This document shows, in pieces, positions 16,054 to 25,543 of a stretch of 64,000 bases of DNA; position 1 is the stretch's first letter; every line of letters begins with the position of its first letter. The notes beneath the pieces are model-generated. The model did no database searches, was not told the DNA's origin, and saw only the letters and a program-made list of their open reading frames with translations. Source of the stretch: 43-108 sp001915545 (GTDB lineage Bacteria > Bacteroidota > Bacteroidia > Bacteroidales > Bacteroidaceae); contig CABUGV010000011.1 of the NCBI GenBank assembly GCA_902491215.1, positions 1 to 64,000 of the forward strand, read 5' to 3'. Made by a program: the position numbers and the translations under genes.

Positions 16054-19000
16054 ATGAAGCTGAAAACTTTCATTGACCGGCCTATATTGTCGATTGTAAT
16101 CTCTGTCGTTATATTGATGGCAGGATTGATTGGACTTTATTCGCTTTCGGTCGAGCAGTATCCTGACATTGCGCCTCCAACCATACGTGTGTCGACCACG
16201 TACAGCGGTGCGAATGCCGAGGCTGTGCAGAAGAGTGTCATCGTACCTCTGGAAGAGGCTATAAACGGTGTGGAGAACATGACGTATATGACCTCGACTG
16301 CCAGCAACACCGGTAGTGCCGAAATTACGGTATATTTCAAGCAGGGAAGCGATCCGGACATGGCGGCCGTCAACGTGCAGAATAAGGTTTCTACGGCTAC
16401 GTCGCTTCTTCCTGCTGAGGTGACCAAGGTGGGTGTAACGACAATGAAGCGACAGAGCAGTACGCTCATGATGTTCGGGTTGTATAGTCCTAACGGTACT
16501 TACGACGAGACGTTCCTTACCAACTATCTCACCATAAACGTGAAGCCTCAGATACAGCGTATATCAGGAGTGGGCGAGGTGAATGTGATGGGTGGCGACT
16601 ACGCCATGCGTATATGGCTCAAGCCGGACGTGATGGCGCAGTACGAACTCGAACCTTCAGATGTGGAGGCTGCGCTTGCGAGCCAGAACATTGAGGCGTC
16701 TACGGGTACTATAGGTGAGGACTCAAAGAATGTGTACCAGTATACGTTGAAGTATCGCGGACGTCTGGAAAATGAAACTGAGTTTGAGGAGATCATCATA
16801 AAGGCATTCAGCGACGGCAGGGTGCTTAAGCTGAAGGATATTGCAACTGTGGAACTGGGTTCTCAAAGTTATACTTATACAGGTTCTGTCAATGGTGCAC
16901 CTGGAACAATGTGTATGATTAACCAGACAGCCAGAACAAATGCAAACGAGATTATTACAGAAATAAATGCATATCTCGACGAGCTGCGCGAGAATCTTCC
17001 TGAAGACATGGAGATTGTGGAGCTTATGAGTACGAAGAACTTCCTCGATGCTTCGATTGATGAGGTTGTCAAGACGCTTTTGGAGGCGATTGTGCTCGTT
17101 GTGCTGGTGGTTTACGTGTTTTTGCAGAATCCGCGTTCTACATTGATTCCTACGATAAGCATATTCGTTTCGCTGATAGGTACGTTTGCCACTTTGTATC
17201 TGATGGGCTTCAGTATAAACCTGCTTACGCTGTTTGCCTTGGTACTTGCCATCGGTACGATTGTCGATGATGCCATAATTGTGGTGGAGGCGGTGCAGAC
17301 GCGTTTCGACGAAGGATACAGGTCGCCTTACAAGGCGTCGGTTGACGCGATGAACGGCATTGCTTCGGCTATTGTGACTTCCACGCTTGTATTCATGGCT
17401 GTGTTTGTGCCGGTATCTTTTATGGGAGGTACTTCTGGAGTGTTCTATACGCAGTTCGGTCTGACGATGGCTGTGGCAGTAGGTATTTCTGCAATCAATG
17501 CACTTACGTTGTCGCCGGCGATGTGTGCCCTCATTTTGCGTCCTAACGAAATAGTGGTCGACGGTAAGAAACCTGAATTCTCAACCCGCTTCAGAATGGC
17601 TTTAGATACGGCTTTCAGACGTATGGTCATGAAGTACAAGGAAGGAGTGAAGTTTTTCCTTAGACGTAAGTGGCTGGCCGGGGCCATGCTGTGCGGTGCG
17701 GCAGGATTGCTGTTCTATCTGATGAGCACGACAAAGACGGGATTGGTTCCTTCGGAAGATACGGGTTCTATATTTGTGAGCCTGGATGCTCCAGCCGGAA
17801 GTACATTGTCGGAAACTGTATCGATCATGGGTGAAGTGGAGAAGGAACTGAAGGAGATTCCGCAGATAGAGAACTTCAATAAGGTGGCCGGTTTCGGTAT
17901 GGGGTCTGGAAGTGGTGCTTCGCATGGTATGTTCATTGTCAAGCTGAAACATTGGGATGAGCGTCCTGGTAAGGAAAACAGTGTGGATGCCATATCTGAG
18001 GAAATCTACAAACGTACGGCGCATATCAAGAATGCAAAGATATTCGTGTTTTCTCCTCCTATGATTTCCGGTTACGGGACGGGCAACAGCTTCGAACTGT
18101 ACCTGCAGGACAAGAACGGTAAGGGTATTGATGCATTGAGCAGTGTGGCAAACGATTTCATTGCCGCTCTCAATCAGAGGCCTGAAATCCAGATGGCTTA
18201 TACTTCGTTCAGTGCGAACTTTCCTCAGTACAGAGTGGATGTTGATGAGGCGCAGTGCCAGAGAGCTGGAATTACTACCGAGAATGTTCTCGATGTGCTT
18301 TCCGGATATTACGGCAGTGTATATGCTTCGAACTTCAACCGCTTCACAAAACTTTACCGAGTGATCATACAGGCGCCTTCGGACAGCAGAAAGAGCATGC
18401 AGTCGTTGGACAACATATATGTAAAGACTTCTGGAGGTATGGCTCCTGTGAGCCGCTTCGTCACATTGACAAAGACTTATGGATCTGAATCGCTGACAAG
18501 ATTCAACATGTTCTCTTCCATAAATGTACAGGGTATGCCTGCCGACGGATATAGTTCTGGAGATGTGATCAACGCTGTGAGCGAGGTAGCAGCGCAGACC
18601 CTTCCGACGGGCTACGGATACGAGTTTTCAGGAATGACACGCGAGGAGGAACAGATGGCGAATTCGCACGACACTGTCATAATTTATGCAGTGTGCATAC
18701 TGTTCATATATCTGATATTGTGTGCCTTGTATGAAAGCCTCTTTGTGCCGCTTGCTGTCATACTTTCTGTGCCGTTCGGTCTTATGGGAAGTTTCTTTTT
18801 CGCACGTATGTGGGGCATAGAGAACAATATTTATCTGCAAACGGGCCTGATCATGCTTATAGGTCTGCTTTCTAAAACGGCCATATTGCTTACGGAGTAT
18901 GCAACAGAAAGACGTAAGGCGGGCATGACGCTTGCGCAGGCTGCAATGAGTGCGTCATCGGTGCGTCTCAGACCTATCCTGATGACAGCACTGACAATGG

Positions 19001-19194
19001 TATTCGGACTTTTGCCTCTGATGGTGGCATCTGGCGTCGGTGCTAACGGAAACCGTTCGCTGGGAGTGGGTGCAGTAGGAGGTATGATTATCGGTACGGT
19101 GGCACTGCTCTTTGTAACTCCTGTATTCTTCATTGTTTTCCAGTACATTGAAGAACGTGTTATGGGTAAACGTAAACAAGACAGAAATCTATGA
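16054..19194 (+). CDS. RND multidrug efflux transporter (AcrB/MexB, HAE1 family)
   Basis: A 1046-residue inner-membrane proton/drug antiporter, the usual length of the family. The N-terminal span (FIDRPILSIVISVVILMAGLIGLYSLSVEQYPDIAPPTI) is the HAE1 signature, the paired acidic residues of TM4 are in GTIVDDAIIVVEAV, and the TM11-12 region contains LRPILMTALTMVFGLLPLM. Two large periplasmic loops form the drug-binding porter domain. The stop codon overlaps the start of the outer-membrane channel gene (ATGA), so the three pump genes are translationally coupled. Substrates cannot be predicted from sequence. Confidence 0.96.
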   Translation: MKLKTFIDRPILSIVISVVILMAGLIGLYSLSVEQYPDIAPPTIRVSTTYSGANAEAVQKSVIVPLEEAINGVENMTYMTSTASNTGSAEITVYFKQGSDPDMAAVNVQNKVSTATSLLPAEVTKVGVTTMKRQSSTLMMFGLYSPNGTYDETFLTNYLTINVKPQIQRISGVGEVNVMGGDYAMRIWLKPDVMAQYELEPSDVEAALASQNIEASTGTIGEDSKNVYQYTLKYRGRLENETEFEEIIIKAFSDGRVLKLKDIATVELGSQSYTYTGSVNGAPGTMCMINQTARTNANEIITEINAYLDELRENLPEDMEIVELMSTKNFLDASIDEVVKTLLEAIVLVVLVVYVFLQNPRSTLIPTISIFVSLIGTFATLYLMGFSINLLTLFALVLAIGTIVDDAIIVVEAVQTRFDEGYRSPYKASVDAMNGIASAIVTSTLVFMAVFVPVSFMGGTSGVFYTQFGLTMAVAVGISAINALTLSPAMCALILRPNEIVVDGKKPEFSTRFRMALDTAFRRMVMKYKEGVKFFLRRKWLAGAMLCGAAGLLFYLMSTTKTGLVPSEDTGSIFVSLDAPAGSTLSETVSIMGEVEKELKEIPQIENFNKVAGFGMGSGSGASHGMFIVKLKHWDERPGKENSVDAISEEIYKRTAHIKNAKIFVFSPPMISGYGTGNSFELYLQDKNGKGIDALSSVANDFIAALNQRPEIQMAYTSFSANFPQYRVDVDEAQCQRAGITTENVLDVLSGYYGSVYASNFNRFTKLYRVIIQAPSDSRKSMQSLDNIYVKTSGGMAPVSRFVTLTKTYGSESLTRFNMFSSINVQGMPADGYSSGDVINAVSEVAAQTLPTGYGYEFSGMTREEEQMANSHDTVIIYAVCILFIYLILCALYESLFVPLAVILSVPFGLMGSFFFARMWGIENNIYLQTGLIMLIGLLSKTAILLTEYATERRKAGMTLAQAAMSASSVRLRPILMTALTMVFGLLPLMVASGVGANGNRSLGVGAVGGMIIGTVALLFVTPVFFIVFQYIEERVMGKRKQDRNL

Positions 19195-20555
19195 AGAAGA
19201 TAATATTAATGATGGTGGGTGCAGCCTTGTTGTCTGGGTGCCGCATCTACAGCAGTTACGAACGTCCTGAGGAACTGCCGCTGGACAGTCTGTACAGAGA
19301 GCCTCTGGCAACGGCAACCGATACGACTTCGTTGGGTGACATTTCCTGGCGAGAGATGTTTTCTGATGGTCACCTGCAAGAACTTATAGAATATGGTTTG
19401 GGCAACAACCGTGATATGCTCGTGGCTATGTTGAGGGTTGATCAGGCCAAGGCACAGCTTAAAGCTGCAAAACTGGCATTTCTGCCTTCCTTGACATTTT
19501 CTCCAAATGGTGCTCTGAACAGTACCGATGGAGGAAAGGCTGTGAAGACGTATGAACTTCCTGTTGAGGCAAGTTGGGAAGTTGATCTCTTCGGCAATCT
19601 GCGTAATGCTAAAAAGGAAACTCAGGCTGAACTCCTGCAGCAAGCTTATGTGCAGGTGGTGCGTTCGGAACTGATAGCTTCCATTGCCAACGGATATTAT
19701 ACGTTGCTTATGCTTGACGAGCAGATTGATGTGAGCTCTGCCACTTTGAATTTGTGGGAGGAACAGGTGAGGACTATCGCTTCAAAACTTAAGGTTGGCG
19801 AAGAAACAGAGAATGCTCTCACTCAGGCGAAAGCCAGCCTGTATGAACTGCAGGCAAGCCACAATGATCTGCTGAGGCAGGAGAGAGAAGCAGAAAACTC
19901 TTTGTGTACTCTTCTCGGAATGACTTCCAGAGACATCGAGCGCGTAAAGCTGGATGAACAGGTTTTCACGCAAAAAATAAATGCTGGTGTGCCGCTGAGG
20001 CTTCTTTCAAAGAGACCTGACGTAGTGCAGGCTGAGATGGAGCTGGCCGGAGCTTATTATAGCACTAATCAGGCACACTCTGCATTTTATCCGAGTCTGA
20101 CATTGTCGGGAAGTGCCGGCTGGACAAATTCTCTTGGGCAGGCAGTAAGCAATCCTGGCGGATGGATTCTTTCAGCATTGGCTTCGCTTTCGCAACCTAT
20201 ATTCAATAGGGGTAAGCTGGTGTCGAATCTGAGGGTTTCACAAGACGAAGAGAAGATTGCACTGCTAAATTACAAGCAGGCAATACTTGATGCTGGACAA
20301 GAAGTTAATGATGCGTTGTATGCGGTGGAGTCCGTTGAGAAAACTCTCGAGAATCACGCAAAACAGTGTGGTGAATTGCAGAGAACAGTCGACACTGCAG
20401 AGGCTTTGTATAAAACAGGCAATGCAACATATCTCGAGGTGTTGAGTGCTCAGCAGTCGTTGCTGAATGCTAAGCTCAACGTAATTACTGACACATTTAC
20501 AAAGTGTCAGTCAATGGTGAACCTCTATACGGCATTGGGCGGCGGTTGTGAATAA
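19191..20555 (+). CDS. Outer-membrane efflux channel (TolC/OprM, NodT type)
   Basis: A 454-residue lipoprotein: the signal peptide ends in LLSGC (Cys at 17). Two OEP repeats follow, with the helical blocks around DMLVAMLRVDQAKAQLKAAK and ISKRP-like LLSKRPDVVQAEMELAGAYYSTNQAHSAFYPSLTLSGSAGW typical of the NodT family. It is the third gene of the efflux operon and overlaps the pump gene by four bases. A strong terminator follows at 20625. Confidence 0.95.
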   Translation: MKKIILMMVGAALLSGCRIYSSYERPEELPLDSLYREPLATATDTTSLGDISWREMFSDGHLQELIEYGLGNNRDMLVAMLRVDQAKAQLKAAKLAFLPSLTFSPNGALNSTDGGKAVKTYELPVEASWEVDLFGNLRNAKKETQAELLQQAYVQVVRSELIASIANGYYTLLMLDEQIDVSSATLNLWEEQVRTIASKLKVGEETENALTQAKASLYELQASHNDLLRQEREAENSLCTLLGMTSRDIERVKLDEQVFTQKINAGVPLRLLSKRPDVVQAEMELAGAYYSTNQAHSAFYPSLTLSGSAGWTNSLGQAVSNPGGWILSALASLSQPIFNRGKLVSNLRVSQDEEKIALLNYKQAILDAGQEVNDALYAVESVEKTLENHAKQCGELQRTVDTAEALYKTGNATYLEVLSAQQSLLNAKLNVITDTFTKCQSMVNLYTALGGGCE

Positions 20556-20624
20556 TGCTTTTATGTTTTACATATTTGGATGATGCCTGTGAAAGGCATG
20601 TTTGTTGAGTCTCTTTGTTGAGGT

Positions 20625-20679
20625 ACTGCTTCATGGTTTAACGCTTGTTGGGGCGTTCACCATGGAGCAGTTTTGTTTT
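20625..20679 (+). terminator. Terminator of the efflux operon
   Basis: CTGCTTCATGGT pairs with ACCATGGAGCAG (one mismatch), with an inner AACGC/GCGTT stem, followed by TTTTGTTTTT. A smaller ATGCCT/AGGCAT hairpin lies just upstream at 20582-20598. I see nothing further between 20680 and the -7 element at 20807. Confidence 0.8.
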
Positions 20680-20806
20680 TATACGTTCGGATGATGGAGC
20701 TTGTTTTGTGCAATTTGTTAATGTATGTGAGCTGGATTGTTGCAATTTTTGATTCTTTTTAAATGATAATAATGTCGCCGATTATGAAATAATGGATTCT
20801 GCGTAA

Positions 20807-20814
20807 TATATTTG
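20807..20814 (+). promoter_or_regulatory. -7 element of the alcohol dehydrogenase gene
   Basis: TATATTTG followed by GCACCCG. It implies a 5' leader of about 110 bases before the ATG at 20933; I do not recognise a riboswitch in it. Confidence 0.55.
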
Positions 20815-20932
20815 CACCCGAAGAATTTGTAATCTGACGTGTTTACAATTGTTTGAGGTTGTATTGAATAGTGTTTCAGATTCAGTATAGTCTTTTGATA
20901 ATGTATTAGTTATATTGTAAATTTTGAAAGTT

Positions 20933-22108
20933 ATGGAAAATTTCACGTTCTGCAGTCCAACCAATTTTGTTTTTGGAAAGGGAACAGAAGAAAAGGTTGG
21001 TGAGCTGTGTTGCAAATATGGTGCAAAAAAAATACTTATTGTATATGGTGGCGGTTCAGTTGTGAGAAGCGGACTTCTGGACAGAGTTAAGGATTCGTTG
21101 ACTAAGGCTGGACTTGTGTATACGGAATTGGGCGGTGTGAAACCTAATCCCGAGGATGACAAGGTGAGAGAGGGTATAAAGATGGTTCGTGAAGAAGGAA
21201 TAGATTTTCTTCTGCCTGTTGGCGGCGGATCAACAATTGATACTGCAAAGGGTATAGCTTGCGGAGCTTTATATGACGGCGATTTTTGGGATTTCTATGT
21301 CGGCAAATCTGTAATACAGAAAGCTATGCCTCTTGGTGTTGTGTTGACTATTCCTGCTGCTGGAAGTGAAGGTTCAGGCAACTCTGTAATTACCAACATA
21401 TCTACAATGCAGAAGTTGAGTTTAAGATGTCCGGACCATTTGAGACCTGTATTTTCAATTATGAATCCAGAACTCACATTTACCTTGTCGCCTTATCAGA
21501 CTGCGTGCGGTATATGTGACATGATGGTGCATATATTTGAACGCTATTTCACTAATTCTGAAGCTGTCGGTATCAGTGATCGTCTTTGTGAAGGAATACT
21601 TGAATCGATAATGGAAGAGGCACCGAAGGTTATGGCTGATCCGGAGAATTACGATGCAAGGGCTAATCTCATGTGGGCAGGAAACATTGCGCATAATGGT
21701 ACTTGTGGAATAGGCAGAATAGAGGATTGGAGTTCTCATTTCATCGAACATGAGATAAGTTCAATGTACGGAGTGACTCATGGTGCAGGTTTATCAGTAA
21801 TTTTCCCTGCATGGATGGAATTTACTTCAAAGATCAATCCTTCGAAGGCCAAACAGCTTTCAATAAGAGTTTTGGGAGTTTCGCCGAATTATCTTAATGA
21901 TGATGTTATAGCGTTGGGTATCAACAAGCTTCGTGAATTCTGGAAATCGTTGGGCTTGCCTGTGACTATGCATGAGCTCGGTGTGGACAATCCTGATATA
22001 GATGCATTGGTCAGAAACCTTCATGCGAACAAAGGTGAAATCATTGGAAATTACGTTCCTTTGACAAAGGATATGACAAGGCAGATTCTTGAGCTTGCCA
22101 ATAGATGA
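20933..22108 (+). CDS. Iron-containing alcohol dehydrogenase (YqhD/BDH type)
   Basis: A 391-residue group III alcohol dehydrogenase, NAD(P)H-dependent, reducing aldehydes or oxidising alcohols in the cytosol. Seen are the nucleotide-binding GGGSVV (about 43-48) and the GGGSTIDTAKG motif, and the metal ligands in CDMMVHIFERY (Asp, His) and EHEISSMYGVTHGAGL (two His). The ATG at 20933 is preferred to a TTG nine bases upstream. It is monocistronic, convergent with the 5-formyl-THF cyclo-ligase gene. Confidence 0.93.
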   Translation: MENFTFCSPTNFVFGKGTEEKVGELCCKYGAKKILIVYGGGSVVRSGLLDRVKDSLTKAGLVYTELGGVKPNPEDDKVREGIKMVREEGIDFLLPVGGGSTIDTAKGIACGALYDGDFWDFYVGKSVIQKAMPLGVVLTIPAAGSEGSGNSVITNISTMQKLSLRCPDHLRPVFSIMNPELTFTLSPYQTACGICDMMVHIFERYFTNSEAVGISDRLCEGILESIMEEAPKVMADPENYDARANLMWAGNIAHNGTCGIGRIEDWSSHFIEHEISSMYGVTHGAGLSVIFPAWMEFTSKINPSKAKQLSIRVLGVSPNYLNDDVIALGINKLREFWKSLGLPVTMHELGVDNPDIDALVRNLHANKGEIIGNYVPLTKDMTRQILELANR

Positions 22109-22185
22109 TTCTGAGCAATAGCTTAAGGATTTGTAGTCACGAAGCATTTGTATTTCGCTTTCAGTGACTGCCGTATGAATAAAAC

Positions 22186-22270
22186 TATCCCCTTGATTTT
22201 GTTTTGGTCATTAATTCTTTAATCTTGTACTTCGTCAAAGACCCAAACAAAGTTAAGGGGATAATTTTTT
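22186..22270. terminator. Long bidirectional terminator between convergent genes
   Basis: TATCCCCTTGATTTTGTTTTGG (22186-22207, quoted in two overlapping parts as TATCCCCTT and TTTTGTTTTGG) pairs imperfectly with CCAAAC...AAGGGGATA (ends 22263), with T-rich flanks on both strands. The stem of about 21 bp is longer than a usual terminator, so a miniature element relic is an alternative. Confidence 0.6.
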
Positions 22271-22319
22271 GTGTGCGTATTCAACAACTGTTTCGCGGGC
22301 TTGTATTTATGGTCTCTGC

Positions 22320-22847
22320 TTATCCGAAAATTATTTTGTCCATAAGTATGTCATGCGGTTCTGCAGGTATGCTGTCTACGAACTGAAACTTAAAGCATAT
22401 TCCGATTTTCGGACAATGGAGCTTTGGGAGAAGTCTGTCGTAGTATCCCTTGCCACGTCCTAATCTGTTGCAGGAAGAGTCGAATGCTACACCCGGAATA
22501 ACTGCGAGATCTATCATGGAGTAGTCAGTAATGGTGTTGTTGTCCGGTTCTAAAATTCCGAAATCACCGGTGTGCATGTCTTCTGTCTTTGTATATCTTC
22601 GGAGTTCAAGATTGTCGTCGCAAACGACTGGAAGAATGATTGTCTTTTGTTTGCTCCATATTTCAATTGCTTCATGCGTGCAAACTTCATCAGGAAGTGA
22701 GTGGTACAAAAGAATACACTTTGCTTTTTGAAATTCAAATGTCTGTTCCAGTTTTGATATTACTGGAACAGACATTTCTATAAGTTGCTCTTTGCTGTAA
22801 AGTGCTTTCTCACGCTTTATGCTTGTTCGAATTTCCTTTTTTGTCAT
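22320..22847 (-). CDS. 5-formyltetrahydrofolate cyclo-ligase
   Basis: A 175-residue enzyme that converts 5-formyl-THF to 5,10-methenyl-THF using ATP, rescuing the inactive storage folate. The family signature FDSSCNRLGRGKGYYDRLLP is present near residues 122-141, along with the N-terminal basic helix and LLYHSLPDEVCT. Its start overlaps the end of the S41 protease gene by 38 bases, so translation is probably coupled. It is the last gene of a six-gene minus-strand run. Confidence 0.93.
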   Translation of the reverse strand: MTKKEIRTSIKREKALYSKEQLIEMSVPVISKLEQTFEFQKAKCILLYHSLPDEVCTHEAIEIWSKQKTIILPVVCDDNLELRRYTKTEDMHTGDFGILEPDNNTITDYSMIDLAVIPGVAFDSSCNRLGRGKGYYDRLLPKLHCPKIGICFKFQFVDSIPAEPHDILMDKIIFG

Positions 22848-24588
22848 TTTTTGTTGAGATGTTTATTGCAACTGATTTGATGTTGCCTGATTCTATGTGG
22901 AAATAGGAACCTGCATATATTGGAGAAGTGTAGGCCTTCTTTTTGTTCTTACTGCTTTCCTCTGCTACAGGTGCTGTTGGTTTTGTTTTTCCTTCCTTGT
23001 ACAGCTCTGTTGCTTTCTCTACTGTTTTATCGTTTCTGTTGAGATATTGGATGTAAGGTTCCATGTCCATCATATTGTAAATGATAGAACCGAAAATTGC
23101 ATCCTGCAGAAGATGGTAAGACTTTCTTATCATAAGATTTCTGCGTTTCAGATTCTTCTTATCCGCAAATCTTATGAACTTGTCTATCACTCTCTGTGAT
23201 TTTAGATATGTTATGACATCGTCAATGCTGTCCAAATCCTTCATGTTGCTTCTGTTCGTTTCTGTGAAATCGAAACAGAACTGCGAAATAAGTCCTTTTG
23301 TTACAGCTTCTGTGTAGTAAGATGTTAGTCCGCTTGTATCTTCAGCAACAAAATAGTCAGGCATAATACCTCCTCCGCCATATACTGTGCGTCCGAGATT
23401 GGTTGTATATTTCTGTCCGGTTTGCCTTATGCTGTCTTCATTGAAGAATTCGCCATGCTGGTATCTGGTGACAATATCAAGAGCATAGTCCTTGCCTCCG
23501 CCGTTGACGTATGGTTTCTGTATGCATCTTCCAGAAGGTGTATAGTATCTTGCAATGGTAAGATGAATCAGTGAACCGTCGTGGAATTCTATCGGTTGCT
23601 GAACAAGTCCCTTGCCGAATGTTCTACGTCCTACAATGATTCCGCGGTCGTTGTCCTGTATTGCACCTGAGAAAATTTCTGCAGCACTGGCTGTAGTTTC
23701 GTCTGTAAGAACTATCAGTGGTATATTCTGGTATGAACCTCTGCCGTCGCTTCTGTAGTCTTCTCGTTTTGACTTGCGTCCTTCTGTGTATACAATAAGT
23801 CTGTCTTTCGGCAAGAATTCGTTTACCATTTGTATTGCAGATATGAGATAACCTCCTCCGTTGCCTCTGAGGTCGACGACAAGTCCCTTGAAGCCTTCTT
23901 GTTCAAGTTGTGCAAGAGACATTAGGAATTCTGGATATGTGGTTTCACCGAATTTGTTCACCTTAATATATCCCAATTCATCATTGAGCATGTATGTTGC
24001 ATCTATACTCTTTACAGGAATATCGCCTCTCTCGATTGTGAAGTACAACGGTTTGGCTTCTCCGTTTCTCTTGACACCAATCTTGACATTTGTGCCTTTT
24101 TCTCCTTTTAGTCTGGATGTGGCTTCATCGTTAGTACATACTTTGCCTACGAAGCTCTTGTCATCGATAGATATGATCTTGTCTCCGGCAAGAAGTCCCA
24201 CTTTTTCAGACGGACCGCCCTTAATGATGTTTGTTATATTTATAGTATCCTTTCTTATTACAAACTGTATACCGATGCCGCTGAAGCTTCCTTTGAGATC
24301 TTCATTTGCCTCTTTTGCGTCTTTCGCAGATATATATGTAGAATGGGGATCCAATTCCGAAAGGATCTCAGGCATGGCCTTTTCCACAAGGTCGGCAATG
24401 TTTACCGTGTCAACATATTGGTCATCGATGATATGCAACAGATCGTTCAGTTTGTTGGATGACGTATTTATAATGTTCAGTCTGTTTCCTGAAAATCTGT
24501 TTGCATAAAATGTACCGATTAAAATTCCTATAATTACGCTTATGGCGATGATCAGTGGCGCAAAGCGTGAAGAACGGTTTATGTTCAT
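22810..24588 (-). CDS. S41-family C-terminal processing protease (CtpA type, PDZ)
   Basis: A 592-residue periplasmic, membrane-anchored serine protease. An N-terminal span (APLIIAISVIIGILIGTFY) is followed by a PDZ domain (about 100-180, with the FSGIGIQF binding loop) and the S41 core with the catalytic Ser301 in TTASAAEI and Lys326 in RTFGKGLVQ. The C-terminal extension after about 430 is Lys/Asn-rich at the end. It trims or degrades envelope proteins. It follows the dCMP deaminase gene by 21 bases. Confidence 0.93.
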   Translation of the reverse strand: MNINRSSRFAPLIIAISVIIGILIGTFYANRFSGNRLNIINTSSNKLNDLLHIIDDQYVDTVNIADLVEKAMPEILSELDPHSTYISAKDAKEANEDLKGSFSGIGIQFVIRKDTINITNIIKGGPSEKVGLLAGDKIISIDDKSFVGKVCTNDEATSRLKGEKGTNVKIGVKRNGEAKPLYFTIERGDIPVKSIDATYMLNDELGYIKVNKFGETTYPEFLMSLAQLEQEGFKGLVVDLRGNGGGYLISAIQMVNEFLPKDRLIVYTEGRKSKREDYRSDGRGSYQNIPLIVLTDETTASAAEIFSGAIQDNDRGIIVGRRTFGKGLVQQPIEFHDGSLIHLTIARYYTPSGRCIQKPYVNGGGKDYALDIVTRYQHGEFFNEDSIRQTGQKYTTNLGRTVYGGGGIMPDYFVAEDTSGLTSYYTEAVTKGLISQFCFDFTETNRSNMKDLDSIDDVITYLKSQRVIDKFIRFADKKNLKRRNLMIRKSYHLLQDAIFGSIIYNMMDMEPYIQYLNRNDKTVEKATELYKEGKTKPTAPVAEESSKNKKKAYTSPIYAGSYFHIESGNIKSVAINISTKNDKKGNSNKHKA

Positions 24589-24609
24589 AATATGTATATT
24601 TTAATGTAG

Positions 24610-25041
24610 CTATTCATTAAGATCAATGTATACAACTTCAATTCCTGCCTTTTTCATCAATGAAATTCCGTCTTCAATTCTGTACTTCTCTGAGTAGATG
24701 ACTCTTTTTATTCCGGCCTGTATAATCAGTTTTGCACATTCTATGCATGGTGAAGCTGTTATATACATTGTTGCTCCCTCGCTGGAATTTCCTGAGCGTG
24801 CAATTTTAGTTATTGCATTAGCCTCTGCATGAAGTACATAAGGTTTTGTGACATTGTTTTCATCTTCACACACATTTTCAAATCCGGATGGCGTTCCGTT
24901 GTATCCATCGGATATAATCATCTGATCCTTAACTACAAGAGCACCGACTTTTCTTCTCTGGCAGTATGAGTTTTCTGCCCATATTTTTGCCATTCTCAGG
25001 TATCTTTTATCCAGAATATGCTGTTTGTTTTCTGTTGTCAT
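24610..25041 (-). CDS. dCMP deaminase (ComEB-like cytidine/deoxycytidylate deaminase)
   Basis: A 143-residue zinc enzyme: the HAE motif is HAEANAI (His71, Glu73) and the second zinc motif is SPCIEC (Cys99, Cys102), with GYNGTPSGFENVCED as the substrate loop typical of dCMP deaminase. It makes dUMP for thymidylate synthesis. It lies within the six-gene run, between the small lipoprotein and the S41 protease. Confidence 0.93.
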   Translation of the reverse strand: MTTENKQHILDKRYLRMAKIWAENSYCQRRKVGALVVKDQMIISDGYNGTPSGFENVCEDENNVTKPYVLHAEANAITKIARSGNSSEGATMYITASPCIECAKLIIQAGIKRVIYSEKYRIEDGISLMKKAGIEVVYIDLNE

Positions 25042-25068
25042 ATCAATCCCTATGGTCTTTGTTTTTAT

Positions 25069-25521
25069 TTATAACCCTTTCTTGCTTCTTGCGAAACTCA
25101 CATAGCTGTCTTTATCCATATATATACGCAAAACGTTCGAGTCGCCTTTGTAATAGCTGGCGTTTTTGATTATGGTATATATTGTACGGCTTGTGGTATT
25201 TGCATTCATGTTGACTTCTGATGTTATGTGGAAAGATATATCTCCATTTTTTGCATCTACGCTCCATGTTCCGCTATAACTGCTTGGAGCATCCATTTTA
25301 CCCGAAAATGTTGTCTGATCGAAATATATCCAGTAGCTGTCATCAGAATCATACAAGCTGTTCATTTCCTTTTGGCTGAGTGATGTTCCATTAAGCATTG
25401 CAGATCTGACATACCATGTATTGCCAATGAATATTTCATCTATGTCATCTTCCTTACTGCAACCTGCAGTAAGAATTACGGCAAACGCCATAATCAGAGC
25501 TGTTTGGAGTAATCTTTTCAT
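25069..25521 (-). CDS. Small lipoprotein, lipocalin-like fold likely
   Basis: A 150-residue exported protein: signal MKRLLQTALIMAFAVILTAGC with a good lipobox, so it is anchored to a membrane at Cys21. The mature part alternates short hydrophobic strands with a repeated pattern of W/Y residues (GNTWYVRSAMLNG, YWIYFDQTTFSGKM, SYSGTWSVDAKNGDISFHI), which resembles the lipocalin-like domains common in Bacteroidales lipoproteins. Function unknown. It is cotranscribed with the M3 peptidase (22-base gap). Confidence 0.75.
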   Translation of the reverse strand: MKRLLQTALIMAFAVILTAGCSKEDDIDEIFIGNTWYVRSAMLNGTSLSQKEMNSLYDSDDSYWIYFDQTTFSGKMDAPSSYSGTWSVDAKNGDISFHITSEVNMNANTTSRTIYTIIKNASYYKGDSNVLRIYMDKDSYVSFARSKKGL

Positions 25522-25543
25522 ATTGTTCTATTTGAATAATTGC

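Noticed and set aside
17602..18024. Minus-strand frames opposite the RND pump gene
   Set aside because: Shadow frames of a well-supported 1046-residue gene.
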